This document shows, piece by piece, positions 16,438 through 26,037 of a stretch of DNA of 64,000 nucleotides. Each line of letters opens with the position of its first letter. The stretch's first letter is position 1. Below the pieces are notes generated by a model. The model was not told the origin of the DNA, searched no databases, and worked only from the letters and a program-made list of their open reading frames with translations. The position numbers were made by a program, and so were the translations under genes. This DNA is from Rikenella microfusus (GTDB lineage Bacteria; Bacteroidota; Bacteroidia; Bacteroidales; Tenuifilaceae), in contig DYKO01000004.1 of assembly GCA_020722565.1 (NCBI GenBank), positions 65,643 to 129,642 on the forward strand, given 5' to 3'.

Positions 16438-18060
16438 ATGGCAGCACCAGAATTCTTCTATCAGGAAAGGTATTCGATTGAAACCGATGATACTGAGTAC
16501 TATCTGTTAACCAAGGAGTTTGTGTCAACTTCAACCTTTGAGGGGACAGAAATCCTGAAGGTGCATCCGGAGGGGTTGGCCTTTCTGGCCCGAACCGCCA
16601 TGCACGATATCTCATTTTTTTACCGTACCAAGCATGTGGAACAAATTGCAGCAATTCTGAATGATCCGGAAGCCAGTAAAAACGATAAGTTTGTCGCGTT
16701 AGTACTACTAAGAAACGCTGAAATTGCAGCAAAGGGAATTCTACCACTTTGTCAGGATACCGGTACTGCTACCGTATTTGCAAAAAAAGGGCAACAGGTT
16801 TGGACCAATGCAAATGATCACGAAGCCCTGTCAAAAGGAATCTACAAAACCTATACTGAGGAGAACCTACGTTACTCTCAGACCGTACCCCTTGACATGT
16901 ACACCGAAAAAAACTCGGGTACCAATTTGCCCGCTCAAATCGACATATATTCCACTCACGGTAACCAGTATGAATTCTTATTCATTGCCAAAGGGGGAGG
17001 ATCGGCAAATAAAAGCATGCTATTTCAGGAAAGCAAGGCACTTCTAAATCCCGAAAAACTGGAATCCTTTCTGCTCGATAAAATTAAGAATCTGGGCACG
17101 GCTGCATGCCCTCCCTATCACATAGCCATTGTAATTGGCGGAACATCGGCCGAGGAAACCCTCAAAATAGTTAAACTTGCATCGGCAAAATATTTGGACA
17201 ATTTGCCGACCGAAGGTAACATTCATGGTAGAGCTTTTCGCGACAGAGCACTAGAGGAAAAGATTTTAAAATCGGCAAATAGCATTGGCATTGGTGCCCA
17301 GTTTGGAGGAAAATATCTGGCACTTGATGTTAGAATTATTCGGTTGCCCCGCCACGGCGCTTCCTGTCCGGTTGGAATTGGAGTATCGTGTATTGCCGAT
17401 CGCAACATCAAGGCTAAAATAAACCGCGAGGGTATCTGGCTCGAAAAATTAGAGAAAAATCCTGGAAGATTTATTCCCGACTCTTGGCGTAAAGCTGTTG
17501 AAAACGAAGCGATACAAATTGATTTGAACCAGCCCATGCCGCAAATACTTTCTGAGCTCACCAAGTATCCTGTTGGTACAAGGTTATCGCTTACCGGTCC
17601 CATTATAGTGGCTCGCGATATAGCTCATGCAAAGTTAAAAGAGCGACTCGACAAGGGAGAGGGCTTACCCGAGTACCTAAAAAATCATCCTATTTACTAC
17701 GCAGGTCCGGCCAAAACGCCTGCGGGTATGCCCTCAGGTTCTTTTGGACCTACCACTGCTGGTAGAATGGATTCCTATGTAAATCTTTTCCAGTCGCATG
17801 GAGCCAGTCTGATAATGATTGCCAAGGGCAACCGTAGCCAGGCAGTAACCGATGCCTGCCATAAATACGGGGGTTTTTACCTGGGAAGCATTGGTGGCCC
17901 CGCTGCCGTATTGGCACAGGAAAACATTAAAAAGGTAGAACTAATCGAATTTCCTGAACTAGGGATGGAGGCAGTTTACCGCATTGAGGTTGAGAACTTC
18001 CCTGCTTTTATTCTTGTAGATGATAAGGGTAACGATTTTTACAAACAGATTTTGAAATAA
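16438..18060 (+). CDS. fumA: fumarate hydratase, class I (single chain)
   Basis: 540 residues, matching the one-chain iron-sulfur fumarases FumA/FumB. It interconverts fumarate and malate in the citric acid cycle or its reductive branch. The three 4Fe-4S ligands are visible as Cys105 (LPLCQDTGT), Cys224 (TAACPPYH) and Cys318 (GVSCIAD), the same numbering as in E. coli FumA. The C-terminal swivel domain carries [20 protein letters not shown] and SIGGPAA. Oxygen-sensitive enzyme, suggesting a low-oxygen lifestyle. Separated by 20 bp from the CAP gene and ended by a strong bidirectional terminator. FumA and FumB cannot be told apart here. Confidence 0.96.
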   Translation: MAAPEFFYQERYSIETDDTEYYLLTKEFVSTSTFEGTEILKVHPEGLAFLARTAMHDISFFYRTKHVEQIAAILNDPEASKNDKFVALVLLRNAEIAAKGILPLCQDTGTATVFAKKGQQVWTNANDHEALSKGIYKTYTEENLRYSQTVPLDMYTEKNSGTNLPAQIDIYSTHGNQYEFLFIAKGGGSANKSMLFQESKALLNPEKLESFLLDKIKNLGTAACPPYHIAIVIGGTSAEETLKIVKLASAKYLDNLPTEGNIHGRAFRDRALEEKILKSANSIGIGAQFGGKYLALDVRIIRLPRHGASCPVGIGVSCIADRNIKAKINREGIWLEKLEKNPGRFIPDSWRKAVENEAIQIDLNQPMPQILSELTKYPVGTRLSLTGPIIVARDIAHAKLKERLDKGEGLPEYLKNHPIYYAGPAKTPAGMPSGSFGPTTAGRMDSYVNLFQSHGASLIMIAKGNRSQAVTDACHKYGGFYLGSIGGPAAVLAQENIKKVELIEFPELGMEAVYRIEVENFPAFILVDDKGNDFYKQILK

Positions 18061-18112
18061 GGGGATAGAATCATCAATCCGTCACCAATTAAAGAATCAG
18101 ATTTTGTTGTAT

Positions 18113-18149
18113 AAAAAAATGAGGCTGCAGTAGGCAGCCTCATTTTTTA
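18113..18149. terminator. bidirectional terminator between fumA and a lipoprotein gene
   Basis: Stem ATGAGGCTGC / GCAGCCTCAT, 10 perfect pairs with AGTAG loop, extended by A6/T6 tracts on either side. It ends fumA and the convergent gene whose stop is at 18163. Confidence 0.92.
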
Positions 18150-18162
18150 TAAGTTAACCTTG

Positions 18163-18975
18163 CTATATTAGAGCATTACGAACCTTAGTAATATCCTCCA
18201 TAATTTTTTGGAACTGCTCATTGGTAAGGGTTTCGCCTACAACTTGGTTATAGAGCTCATTAACCGGGTTAAGCAAGTCGATAATTTCCTTTACCTCAGG
18301 CATATCAGCACGAGCATTCATCAACGCCATAAGTTTAGCCAACGAAGTCTTCTGATTGGCTAAAATTCTAATGAACTCAGTATTATCGCGACTGGTAAGG
18401 GCAATTTGGGATGTGATATATACCCCTTCAATCCAGCTACCAGCTACAACAAGCAACGATAGGCTTTCCTTCTGGTTTTCAACCAACAACTTATAGGTAT
18501 CGTAGAATGAGTCGGTAATTATAACGATTAATGAGTCCTTGTTGTCGATGTTTTTTTCAACCTTTTCTGCTAACTGCTGGTTAAACCCGGTTCCAATATT
18601 CAACTCATCGATTAGCTGCTTGGAAACCCTCATGTAGTTCATGGTTTCCTGTTTCATTTGGTAGATTGTGGAATAAGCCAGGTCAGCACCGTATATGCCC
18701 AGGTTAATTGCTTTTGACTTTTCAGTAAGGTACCTACCAGCGTTATCAACTGGATTACAAATGCCTATAATAAAACTTGCACCTGCCTTATTTATTAATT
18801 GTATAACCTCAAATGAAGTAGGAATTGGGTATTTTGTCAGCTCTCCAAATGTTTGCTCCTTTGAAGTGGATTGAATATCTTCAACTTCGCGAGCCTGACG
18901 GTTGCCACAACTCATAGTGGATAACGATATCAGTGCAATAAGTAGCACCACTAAAATGTTTTTAGGCTTTTTCAT
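18163..18975 (-). CDS. conserved lipoprotein of unknown function
   Basis: 270 residues from the ATG at 18975 (MKKPKN); an ATG seven codons earlier gives a worse signal. A hydrophobic signal ends in LSTMSCGN, a lipoprotein-like Cys, so the mature protein is probably lipid-anchored in the envelope. The rest is predicted mostly helical, with NLGIYGADLAYSTIYQMKQE as the most distinctive stretch. I do not recognise a named domain; similar helical lipoproteins are common in Bacteroidota. It is monocistronic between dnaG and the shared terminator, with a -7 element at 19026-19033. Confidence 0.8.
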   Translation of the reverse strand: MKKPKNILVVLLIALISLSTMSCGNRQAREVEDIQSTSKEQTFGELTKYPIPTSFEVIQLINKAGASFIIGICNPVDNAGRYLTEKSKAINLGIYGADLAYSTIYQMKQETMNYMRVSKQLIDELNIGTGFNQQLAEKVEKNIDNKDSLIVIITDSFYDTYKLLVENQKESLSLLVVAGSWIEGVYITSQIALTSRDNTEFIRILANQKTSLAKLMALMNARADMPEVKEIIDLLNPVNELYNQVVGETLTNEQFQKIMEDITKVRNALI

Positions 18976-19025
18976 GGCTATTATTAGTTTATTCATAAAC
19001 TTTATTATTTCTTTGGTAAAGTTAG

Positions 19026-19033
19026 CAAAACTA
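19026..19033 (-). promoter_or_regulatory. -7 element of the 18163-18975 lipoprotein gene
   Basis: Minus-strand TAGTTTTG matches TAnnTTTG and lies 50 bp before the chosen ATG. No clear -33 box. Confidence 0.45.
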
Positions 19034-19070
19034 TTTCAAGTAACAAGAAAAGGGTTTAAAAGTTGATGAA

Positions 19071-21011
19071 TTATAAAATAACCCGATCCAGATCTTTCGA
19101 CATACGATTCATCAATTCGTTAAGTTCCCTAAGTCGTAATAGTAGCTGATTGGTTTCCTCCACTTGATCGGCACTCAACTTGCTCAACTCGTTATTGATG
19201 TTTTTGATAGCCATTTTAAGCACTTTGCTTTTATAAACTTGAATCGCCCTGGGTATGGCGTTTTGTAAAAAGTATTTACCATCAGAAACGTCGGCATTGT
19301 GCTTTTCCCAAATTCGACTTAAGGTGTATTTTTCAGTTAATAGATCAACCGCAAGGCGGCTAATGTCAGTATCCATATGGTTTGTAAAGTAGCGGTTATC
19401 CATATCGGCATTATACTTCATGAACTTAATGTATTCATCAAAGAGTTTTCGATAGGTAAGATTTTGGAATTCCAAATCATCGTTTAGTATCTCCTCAATG
19501 ATGAATTGAGCCACCGTAATGTTGATTTCAGAAATGCCATCTTCTAGCTTTTGGGAATAAAGCACTTGATCGCCATAGTTTAAGAGAAACTTTACAATCT
19601 CCTTTTCCTGTTCCTCGCAAACAATACCTGAAACGTATGCGGGTATTTTGGTTGAGTCATGTACACGCACCGATTCATTTTTCTCGTGCTGAAGGAGTTG
19701 CTCCATACGGCTACGCCGCTGTTTACCAACTTCGGAGTAAAGAACATCCTCACCGATATCCATTAATTTGGCGCACTCCTTAATGTAAACCGCCCGAATT
19801 ACCTGATCGGGGATGACACTTATTGAGCGGACAATATCGGTAATAAGGTTGGCACGTTTTACCGGATCGTTTTGGGCTTCACCCAGCAGTAGGCGGGTTT
19901 TAAACTTAATAAAATCAGTTTCGTTTTGGCGAATGTAATCCAGGACCTCGGATGCGCTGTGCGTTTGGGCATAGCTATCGGGGTCTTCGCCAACGGGCAT
20001 AAGTACCACCTGTACATTTAGCGCTTCCTCCAGAATCATGTCGATACCCCTAAGCGAGGCTTTAATGCCTGCAGCATCGCCATCGTAGAGAATGGTAACA
20101 TTTGGGGTAAAGCGTTTAATCAGCTTAATCTGATCCTGCGTGAGCGATGTTCCTGAGCTAGCCACCACATTCTCGATTCCGGTTTGATGAAGCGAAATAA
20201 CATCGGTGTATCCCTCAACCAAAAAGCACTTGTTCTCCTGAACAATGCTTTTTTTGGCATGATAGATACCATACAATACCTCGCTTTTGTGGTACACCTC
20301 ACTCTCGGGGCTATTCAGGTACTTGGCAACCTTTTTATCGGTTTTGAGCACCCTGCCGCCAAAACCAATAACCCGGCCGCTAATGCTGTGAATAGGAAAC
20401 ATAACCCTACCGGCAAAACGGTCAAATGTAGTACCATCGTCGCGCTTAATGGTGAGCCCCGTCTTAATTAGGTAATCAAGTTTGTAGCCATCGCGCAGGG
20501 CGCTCTGTGTAAAGGCATCGCGCTGATCAAGGCAGTAGCCCAATTGGAATTTTTCAATGATGTGATCCTTAAACCCCCTTTCACGGAAGTAGGCCATGGC
20601 AATGGTTTTGCCGTCGGAGTGCTTATGTAAAATATCGGAAAAGTATCGTTGAGCATATGAGTTAATAACCATAAGGCTTTCGCGCTCATTGCGTTTTTCC
20701 AACTCCTCGGGGGTAGCCTCTTTTTCCTCAATCTCAATATTGTACTTCTTGGCCAAAAACCTTAGTGCCTCAACATAGTTGAGCCGCTCGTGCTCCATAA
20801 TAAAATTTACAACATTGCCGCCTTTTCCGCAACCAAAACATTTGAAAATACCCTTTGATTGGTTAACTATAAATGAAGGAGTTTTTTCGTTGTGAAACGG
20901 ACAAAGCCCTATGTAGTTAACCCCACGCTTACGCAAGGTTACAAACTCCTTAACCACATCAACAATGTCAGCTGCGGCAATTATTTTATCAACAGTATGC
21001 TGATCAATCAT
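19071..21011 (-). CDS. dnaG: DNA primase
   Basis: 646 residues. Synthesises RNA primers at the replication fork together with DnaB helicase. The N-terminal CHC2 zinc finger has Cys37, His40, Cys58 and Cys61. The core has the EGYTDV Toprim Glu motif and the LYDGDAAG Asp motif. The C-terminal ~200 residues are the helicase-interacting region, less conserved. No rpoD or rpsU homologue follows, unlike the classic macromolecular-synthesis operon; the gene stands alone. Start ATG at 21011 gives the usual MIDQHTVDKI opening. Confidence 0.98.
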   Translation of the reverse strand: MIDQHTVDKIIAAADIVDVVKEFVTLRKRGVNYIGLCPFHNEKTPSFIVNQSKGIFKCFGCGKGGNVVNFIMEHERLNYVEALRFLAKKYNIEIEEKEATPEELEKRNERESLMVINSYAQRYFSDILHKHSDGKTIAMAYFRERGFKDHIIEKFQLGYCLDQRDAFTQSALRDGYKLDYLIKTGLTIKRDDGTTFDRFAGRVMFPIHSISGRVIGFGGRVLKTDKKVAKYLNSPESEVYHKSEVLYGIYHAKKSIVQENKCFLVEGYTDVISLHQTGIENVVASSGTSLTQDQIKLIKRFTPNVTILYDGDAAGIKASLRGIDMILEEALNVQVVLMPVGEDPDSYAQTHSASEVLDYIRQNETDFIKFKTRLLLGEAQNDPVKRANLITDIVRSISVIPDQVIRAVYIKECAKLMDIGEDVLYSEVGKQRRSRMEQLLQHEKNESVRVHDSTKIPAYVSGIVCEEQEKEIVKFLLNYGDQVLYSQKLEDGISEINITVAQFIIEEILNDDLEFQNLTYRKLFDEYIKFMKYNADMDNRYFTNHMDTDISRLAVDLLTEKYTLSRIWEKHNADVSDGKYFLQNAIPRAIQVYKSKVLKMAIKNINNELSKLSADQVEETNQLLLRLRELNELMNRMSKDLDRVIL

Positions 21012-21150
21012 TTACTAATACTTGTACCTACACAAACACATGGTAAAGATAACATAAGTTGATTTTAAAGTTCGACATTTAACAATTAGGTTTTCAACAG
21101 CTGCTTAATAGCTGCAAAAACATAGCAAAGCGTTACAGTTAAAAGAACAA

Positions 21151-21181
21151 AAATCCCGCTTGGGTTATTAAAGCGGGATTT
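21151..21181 (-). terminator. terminator of lpdA
   Basis: Stem AAATCCCGCTT / AAGCGGGATTT, 11 perfect pairs with a 9-nt loop; on the minus strand it is followed by a T-rich tract. It lies 20 bp after the lpdA stop. Confidence 0.9.
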
Positions 21182-21201
21182 TATTTGAATTAGGTATTTA
21201 G

Positions 21202-22590
21202 TTAAATATGAATGACTTCGCCATAAGCAGCAGCAGCGGCCTCCATTATGGCTTCGCTCATGGTTGGATGCGGGTGTATGCTCTTAATTAGTTCATGGCC
21301 AGTGGTTTCAAGATTGCGAGCTACAACCAACTCGGCAATCATTTCGGTAACATTCCCCCCTACCATATGTGCACCCAACAGCTCACCGTATTTGGCATCG
21401 AAAATAAGTTTGACAAAACCATCGCGATTACCAGCAGCGGTGGCTTTTCCGGAAGCAGTGAATGGGAATTTACCCACTTTAATTTCATAGCCAGCATCAC
21501 GGGCAGTCTTCTCGCTCATGCCCACGCTCGAAACCTCTGGTGTGGTATAGGTACAACCGGGAATGTTCTTATAATTAATGGGGTGAGGATTTAGCCCGGC
21601 TATTTTTTCAACACAAGTTATTCCCTCGGCTGAGGCAACGTGGGCTAATGCGGGACCGGGAATAATATCGCCAATGGCGTAAATGCCTTCAACATTGGTT
21701 CGGTAAAATTCATCGACCTTAACCTTGCCGTTTTCTATGGCAACACCAAGTGCTTCAAGTCCAATACCTTCAATATTTGTAGTGATGCCCACTGCAGAAA
21801 GCACTACTTCGGCATCAACAACTTCGGCACCCTTTTTGGTTTGAATTGTAACCCGACACAGCTCGCCTGAAGTGTCAACAGATTCAACTAAAGCTTCAGT
21901 TTTAACTGTTATGCCTGCCTTTTTAAAGGCCCTTTCCAGTGTTTTACTTACCTCTTCATCTTCGAGTGGTACAATATTGGGCATATACTCTACCAGAGTA
22001 ACCTTTGTGCCAATGGCATTGTAGAAGTATGCAAACTCGCTACCTATGGCACCCGAGCCCACAACTACCATTGAAGCGGGTTGCTTGGGGAGCGTTAATG
22101 CCTGACGATAGCCAATTACTTTTACGCTATCCTGTTTCAGATTGGGCAGTTCGCGTGAGCGTGCACCAGTGGCAAGAATTATGTGCTTGGCTGTATAATC
22201 GCTTTGGGAGCCATCAACAGCCGTTACATTTACAGTGTGATTATCCTTCAACTTACCAAACCCCGATAAAACAGTGATGTTGTTTTTCTTAAACAAAAAC
22301 TGAATACCCTTGCTCATGGCATCAGCAACACTGCGGCTTCGGGAAATCATTTTCTCAAAATCGGGCTTTACATCTGCAGCCACCACACCATATTCGGAAG
22401 CATGCGTAGCATATTCGTAAACTTGTGCACTTTTTAAAAGCGCCTTGGTGGGTATGCAACCCCAGTTTAGGCAAATACCGCCCAGGTTTTCCTTTTCCAC
22501 AACTGCCACTTTCATTCCAAGTTGACTAGCCCGAATTGCAGCCACATAGCCCCCCGGGCCGCTACCTATTACTATAAGATCAAAATTCAT
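21202..22590 (-). CDS. lpdA: dihydrolipoyl dehydrogenase
   Basis: 462 residues from the ATG at 22590, which puts the FAD-binding GSGPGG at residues 9-14; an in-frame start eight codons earlier is unlikely. It reoxidises dihydrolipoamide of 2-oxoacid dehydrogenase or glycine cleavage complexes using NAD. The redox disulfide is Cys40/Cys45 (GGICLNWGCIPTK), the NAD site is VVGSGAIGSE, and the active-site base lies in SIHPHPTMSE near the C terminus. Partner subunits are not in the window. A TAATTTTG element is at 22612-22619. Confidence 0.97.
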   Translation of the reverse strand: MNFDLIVIGSGPGGYVAAIRASQLGMKVAVVEKENLGGICLNWGCIPTKALLKSAQVYEYATHASEYGVVAADVKPDFEKMISRSRSVADAMSKGIQFLFKKNNITVLSGFGKLKDNHTVNVTAVDGSQSDYTAKHIILATGARSRELPNLKQDSVKVIGYRQALTLPKQPASMVVVGSGAIGSEFAYFYNAIGTKVTLVEYMPNIVPLEDEEVSKTLERAFKKAGITVKTEALVESVDTSGELCRVTIQTKKGAEVVDAEVVLSAVGITTNIEGIGLEALGVAIENGKVKVDEFYRTNVEGIYAIGDIIPGPALAHVASAEGITCVEKIAGLNPHPINYKNIPGCTYTTPEVSSVGMSEKTARDAGYEIKVGKFPFTASGKATAAGNRDGFVKLIFDAKYGELLGAHMVGGNVTEMIAELVVARNLETTGHELIKSIHPHPTMSEAIMEAAAAAYGEVIHI

Positions 22591-22611
22591 ATGTTCAATA
22601 TTTAAGTTTTT

Positions 22612-22619
22612 CAAAATTA
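22612..22619 (-). promoter_or_regulatory. -7 element of lpdA
   Basis: Minus-strand TAATTTTG matches TAnnTTTG, 22 bp before the ATG. Confidence 0.5.
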
Positions 22620-23557
22620 CTGTTTAATCTGAAAATTGTAATGAGCCACTTTCCAATTAAAAAATAGTTGTTACTTAAAACCAGCATAAAATGCTTTTGT
22701 TCATAAAACACTAAAATGACTGATTCAATAGGATCAAAGTTATCCAACTAAATCGAGCACGATTGACTAACTAATCAATATGAAAAAATGTTAAAAAACT
22801 GATTATCTGGCATATGTAAATAATTTCTGCTTAGGATATTTACAAGACCATGTATCGGAATACCATACACCTGCGAAATTATTATGTAGCACCAAATTGA
22901 AAAATATATGAATGTAAACAAAATTGATTTTTCAGCATTTCTGACACATTCGCTCCAAAACATTCTTTTCTCACTTTAGCAAATAAATTGAATTGGAATA
23001 TTTTTTAACTGTTTTCTTACATCTATTTTATAATGACAGACCTACAAAATTATTCGATTAATGGTTATCATGTTAATATTCATGCATATATGGACACACA
23101 TTAGAGCCTGTACTAAAAAATTGAGCGATTATTGGTGAAAGTACAAAAATTGAACTTGGTTTTTTTAGGTTTATCCCAACTTATGCTACTGCATGTGTTT
23201 TGACCATTTAGCAGCGGTTGAGAATGGTAATGAGATGGTGTGGAAGAATTTATTGCTTTCAATGCCTCTGCGATGTTATTAATACGGTTATCTTGGTTTT
23301 TAGGATGTAATTTAGCAGGCACAAAAAGATAGGTTGCTAATATGAAACTGCAAACAAATCAGTAATTTTTATAGAATACCATAGGGGGGGGTACTTAAAA
23401 TAATTGGTTGCAATAAAACCATATTGAAAACACTCCTTAAGAATCCCATTTAGGTAAACAATTATTGCGGCTCAGAGTTAATAGTAATGTTTTTTTAAAA
23501 AGTAGGCTCTATTGTTGTTAGTTAGGGATTAAAAGGTTTATGAACATCAAAAAAGAC
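22620..23557. other. gene-poor AT-rich region
   Basis: About 940 bp without a credible gene. The right half contains a ~410-bp inverted-repeat-bounded element (23102-23511). The left half (22620-23101) holds only short chance frames. Confidence 0.7.
23102..23511. mobile_element. decayed insertion element or MITE with terminal inverted repeats
   Basis: The left end reads TAGAGCCTGTACTAAAAAA from 23102; the right end, read inward from 23511 on the minus strand, is TAGAGCCTACTTTTTAAAAA. The first eight bases are identical and the ACT and A-tract also match after a small gap. Inside, a minus-strand 69-codon frame (23113-23322) ends 4 bp inside the left end region, as transposase frames often do, but shows no family motif I recognise. 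A run of eight G residues sits at 23384-23391. No intact transposase. Confidence 0.45.
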
Positions 23558-24442
23558 TCACTCAGTAACGATTACCAAATATTTTGAAACCGACCAGAAC
23601 TTCTGATAATCATTAATTCTCAGTTCGGTTACAAATCCCTTGTCATTGGTTAATATGCTGTAGGAATCAACTGGGTGCGTGGTAATTATCCTAATCTTTT
23701 CCCCCGAAATGGGAATACTCGTGATTTTGGTGATATCGATCCGTTCGAAATACTGCTGGTTAAAATCGGCTTTCATTTTCGAAGTTTTGCCGATGCCCAG
23801 AAAACCTCCTGTTTTGTCAATTACCCTATTTTCAAAAAGTTCCTTGGATGTGCCAATGGCGTACCAGGCGGTGTTAAGCCGCTGGTTTTGGTTTTGTAAT
23901 TTAACATTTAGTTCCACCTTTTCCTCCGTAAGGGTATCGATACGCGAATTTAGCTGCGTTACAGTAATGTTGAGCAGAGCCAGATTGGCCCTAAGCATTA
24001 CTATTTCTTGCTCCTTTCCCTCCATTTTCTGGGTAATAGTGGCCAGCATTCGTTCAAACTCAGCTACCTTAAGATTAGCATCGCGCAGCTTCTTTCTAAG
24101 CAATGCAATGGTTTGCCGGTTCTTATCCATTAGCATGTATATAGTTTGGATGTCCTCATCAATTTGCTGTCGAACATCGGGTTTTAACTCATAACCGGCA
24201 ATGCTGCTTTTACTAATAGCTTGTTCCTTCTGTTTTATTGTGTTAAGGTTTTGCTCAACATCGCTTAAAAAAGCAAAAAATTGATTTATAGTTGAGTCTT
24301 TTAAACGAGCTTCGGTCCGGAGTGCCTCGTTTTCGCGAGTTAACAATTCGATTTTCTTTTTATCGGTGCTACTGCACGAAAACAGTATAATCCCCACCAT
24401 TAATAGTATGATGATTCGATTAGAAACCTGCAGGAATTTCAT
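23558..24442 (-). CDS. coiled-coil lipoprotein of unknown function
   Basis: 294 residues from the ATG at 24442 (a TTG eight codons earlier is less likely). A signal with the lipobox ILFSCSS puts the mature N terminus at a lipidated Cys (~20). Residues ~25-190 are rich in heptads (LTRENEALRTEARL, IVMLRANLALLNITVTQLNS), predicting a long coiled coil. A small beta-rich domain closes the protein (ENRVIDKTGGFLGIGKTSK, ITTHPVDSY). Family members occur in Bacteroidota without assigned function; the layout suggests an envelope scaffold. Stands alone beside a gene-poor region. Confidence 0.82.
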   Translation of the reverse strand: MKFLQVSNRIIILLMVGIILFSCSSTDKKKIELLTRENEALRTEARLKDSTINQFFAFLSDVEQNLNTIKQKEQAISKSSIAGYELKPDVRQQIDEDIQTIYMLMDKNRQTIALLRKKLRDANLKVAEFERMLATITQKMEGKEQEIVMLRANLALLNITVTQLNSRIDTLTEEKVELNVKLQNQNQRLNTAWYAIGTSKELFENRVIDKTGGFLGIGKTSKMKADFNQQYFERIDITKITSIPISGEKIRIITTHPVDSYSILTNDKGFVTELRINDYQKFWSVSKYLVIVTE

Positions 24443-24602
24443 CACTAAAGGTTTAAGAAAATTCAATGCAAGATATTAAAAACTTTGATAATCAATTTAA
24501 AAAATTAACACCTTTAATTATTAGTTTCTTATACAATCCCCTAAATAATATTATATAATTTTTTATTAGCTAAACATTTAAAGCAACTTTCAACAAAAAT
24601 CA

Positions 24603-24610
24603 TATATTTG
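24603..24610 (+). promoter_or_regulatory. -7 element of the P1/PLC-like gene
   Basis: TATATTTG matches TAnnTTTG and lies 29 bp before the ATG; a TTTA at 24577-24580 is a weak -33 candidate. Confidence 0.5.
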
Positions 24611-24639
24611 GCTTAATTATTAAACCCAAACAATTCAAG

Positions 24640-25983
24640 ATGAAAAGATACTATTTTGGAATAGCCACAATTGCCATATTATGGGGTATGCTTATAGCAC
24701 CCGTAAAAGTTAAGGCATGGTCGGAACATCCACTTTTAGCTTATCCGGTTCTCAGCAGCATACCCGACTTAGTAAAACAAAAGAACATTGAGGCGCAAAG
24801 CCTTAAGGCTTTCCTGATTAAAGAGGAAGCTGGATTAGCTAAAATACTTAAGCAGTATGAGGATTGGGCCATACTAAATCTTCCCAACTATGCTCCGCTT
24901 CCCTCTGAGCTGTATTTCACCCCCACCGGAAATCCCGATGATATTGTGCTTCGTTTTCTAACAGCAATCCGATTAAACCCAAACGCGAAGCTGAGGCTAT
25001 ACCTTCATTTGCTTCCAAATCAGGGAATCGGCGACAGGCAAACGCTCAACCCAACAGAGTTAACAACCCTAAAGGATGTAAGCATTATGCTTCAAACTCG
25101 ATATGTAGAATTGAAGGAAGGCGAACTGGTAAGCCCACTTGATGTTCTATGCACCGCTAACGATGAGCCCGATTATGGCTTCGACCTGGGATTGTTTGAA
25201 GATAACAATACTGATTATGGCAAACGCTATGGCTTTGGTCCGCAACCATTTGGTGACCCCAAGTTGGAATATGGCAGTCAAGCTCCCTTCCACATGGGTT
25301 TTTACCATGAGGCCAAGATTGTTTACACCTTTGGACCATTTCTAAAGCACACATACCCGGAGTACCGAATCAGCCTTTTTAAGGCACTATCGGAGTATGC
25401 CTTTTCAACTGGGAATCCCTACTGGGGTTGGCGTTTTATGGGCTGGGGCATGCACTATATGGGCGATATGTCGATGCCCTACCATACCGCACCGTTGCCC
25501 GGTATGAGCGCTGCCCGTATGATCTGGATTAATTTGAAAGCCATATTGGGTTTCCCAAAAAGCAAAAATAATGCGGTTCAACTTGTTTCCAACAAACATT
25601 CAGTGTTAGAACAATTTCAATGGCTTGTCGTACGCGAGGCATACAACAATTACGAAAACAGTGCACTTATTGCTGTACTAAAAGAAAACGTTCCTGTTGT
25701 TCCCTATAACAACGATTTTGTCAGGAATGTGGCAACGGCAGAATCGGTAAAGCGAGGCAAAATGGTCGATAAAGCATTAAAAAGGTACTGTCCGCCACTT
25801 TTAGTTAAAGATCCAAATTTTGAGGCCAGCAAATCGAAGGAACTAGATAATCTGCTTAATGAAATTAGGGCATTCAAGGGTAACGAGGGGATCGAGCAGC
25901 TTATGAGCCTGCTAACAGAAATGATGCGCTCCTACAATATGTATCTAAAAAGCTACTATGTTTCCATCGTTTCAAAATCGTAA
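24640..25983 (+). CDS. exported S1/P1 nuclease / phospholipase C-fold protein
   Basis: 447 residues. A signal peptide ends near VKAWSEHP, leaving a Trp at or next to the mature N terminus, as in zinc-dependent phospholipase C and P1 nuclease, where that residue is a zinc ligand. The second hallmark is GMHYMGDMSMPYHTAPLPG, with the HxxxD...PxH spacing of the three-zinc site. Between them are His-containing helices. It probably cleaves a phosphodiester in the periplasm or outside the cell. Substrate (nucleic acid or phospholipid) is undetermined. Single gene with its own promoter. Confidence 0.8.
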   Translation: MKRYYFGIATIAILWGMLIAPVKVKAWSEHPLLAYPVLSSIPDLVKQKNIEAQSLKAFLIKEEAGLAKILKQYEDWAILNLPNYAPLPSELYFTPTGNPDDIVLRFLTAIRLNPNAKLRLYLHLLPNQGIGDRQTLNPTELTTLKDVSIMLQTRYVELKEGELVSPLDVLCTANDEPDYGFDLGLFEDNNTDYGKRYGFGPQPFGDPKLEYGSQAPFHMGFYHEAKIVYTFGPFLKHTYPEYRISLFKALSEYAFSTGNPYWGWRFMGWGMHYMGDMSMPYHTAPLPGMSAARMIWINLKAILGFPKSKNNAVQLVSNKHSVLEQFQWLVVREAYNNYENSALIAVLKENVPVVPYNNDFVRNVATAESVKRGKMVDKALKRYCPPLLVKDPNFEASKSKELDNLLNEIRAFKGNEGIEQLMSLLTEMMRSYNMYLKSYYVSIVSKS

Positions 25984-26037
25984 GTCAACCTACTTAAATC
26001 AATATTTTTTATCTTTACGCCCGAAAAAGATAAAGGA

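Noticed and set aside
22775-22963. Minus-strand 62-codon frame with hydrophobic stretch
   Set aside because: No signal peptide, family motif or promoter; lies in an AT-rich gene desert where such frames arise by chance.
23113-23322. Minus-strand 69-codon frame as an independent gene
   Set aside because: Non-ATG start and no recognisable domain; treated as residue of the decayed element instead.
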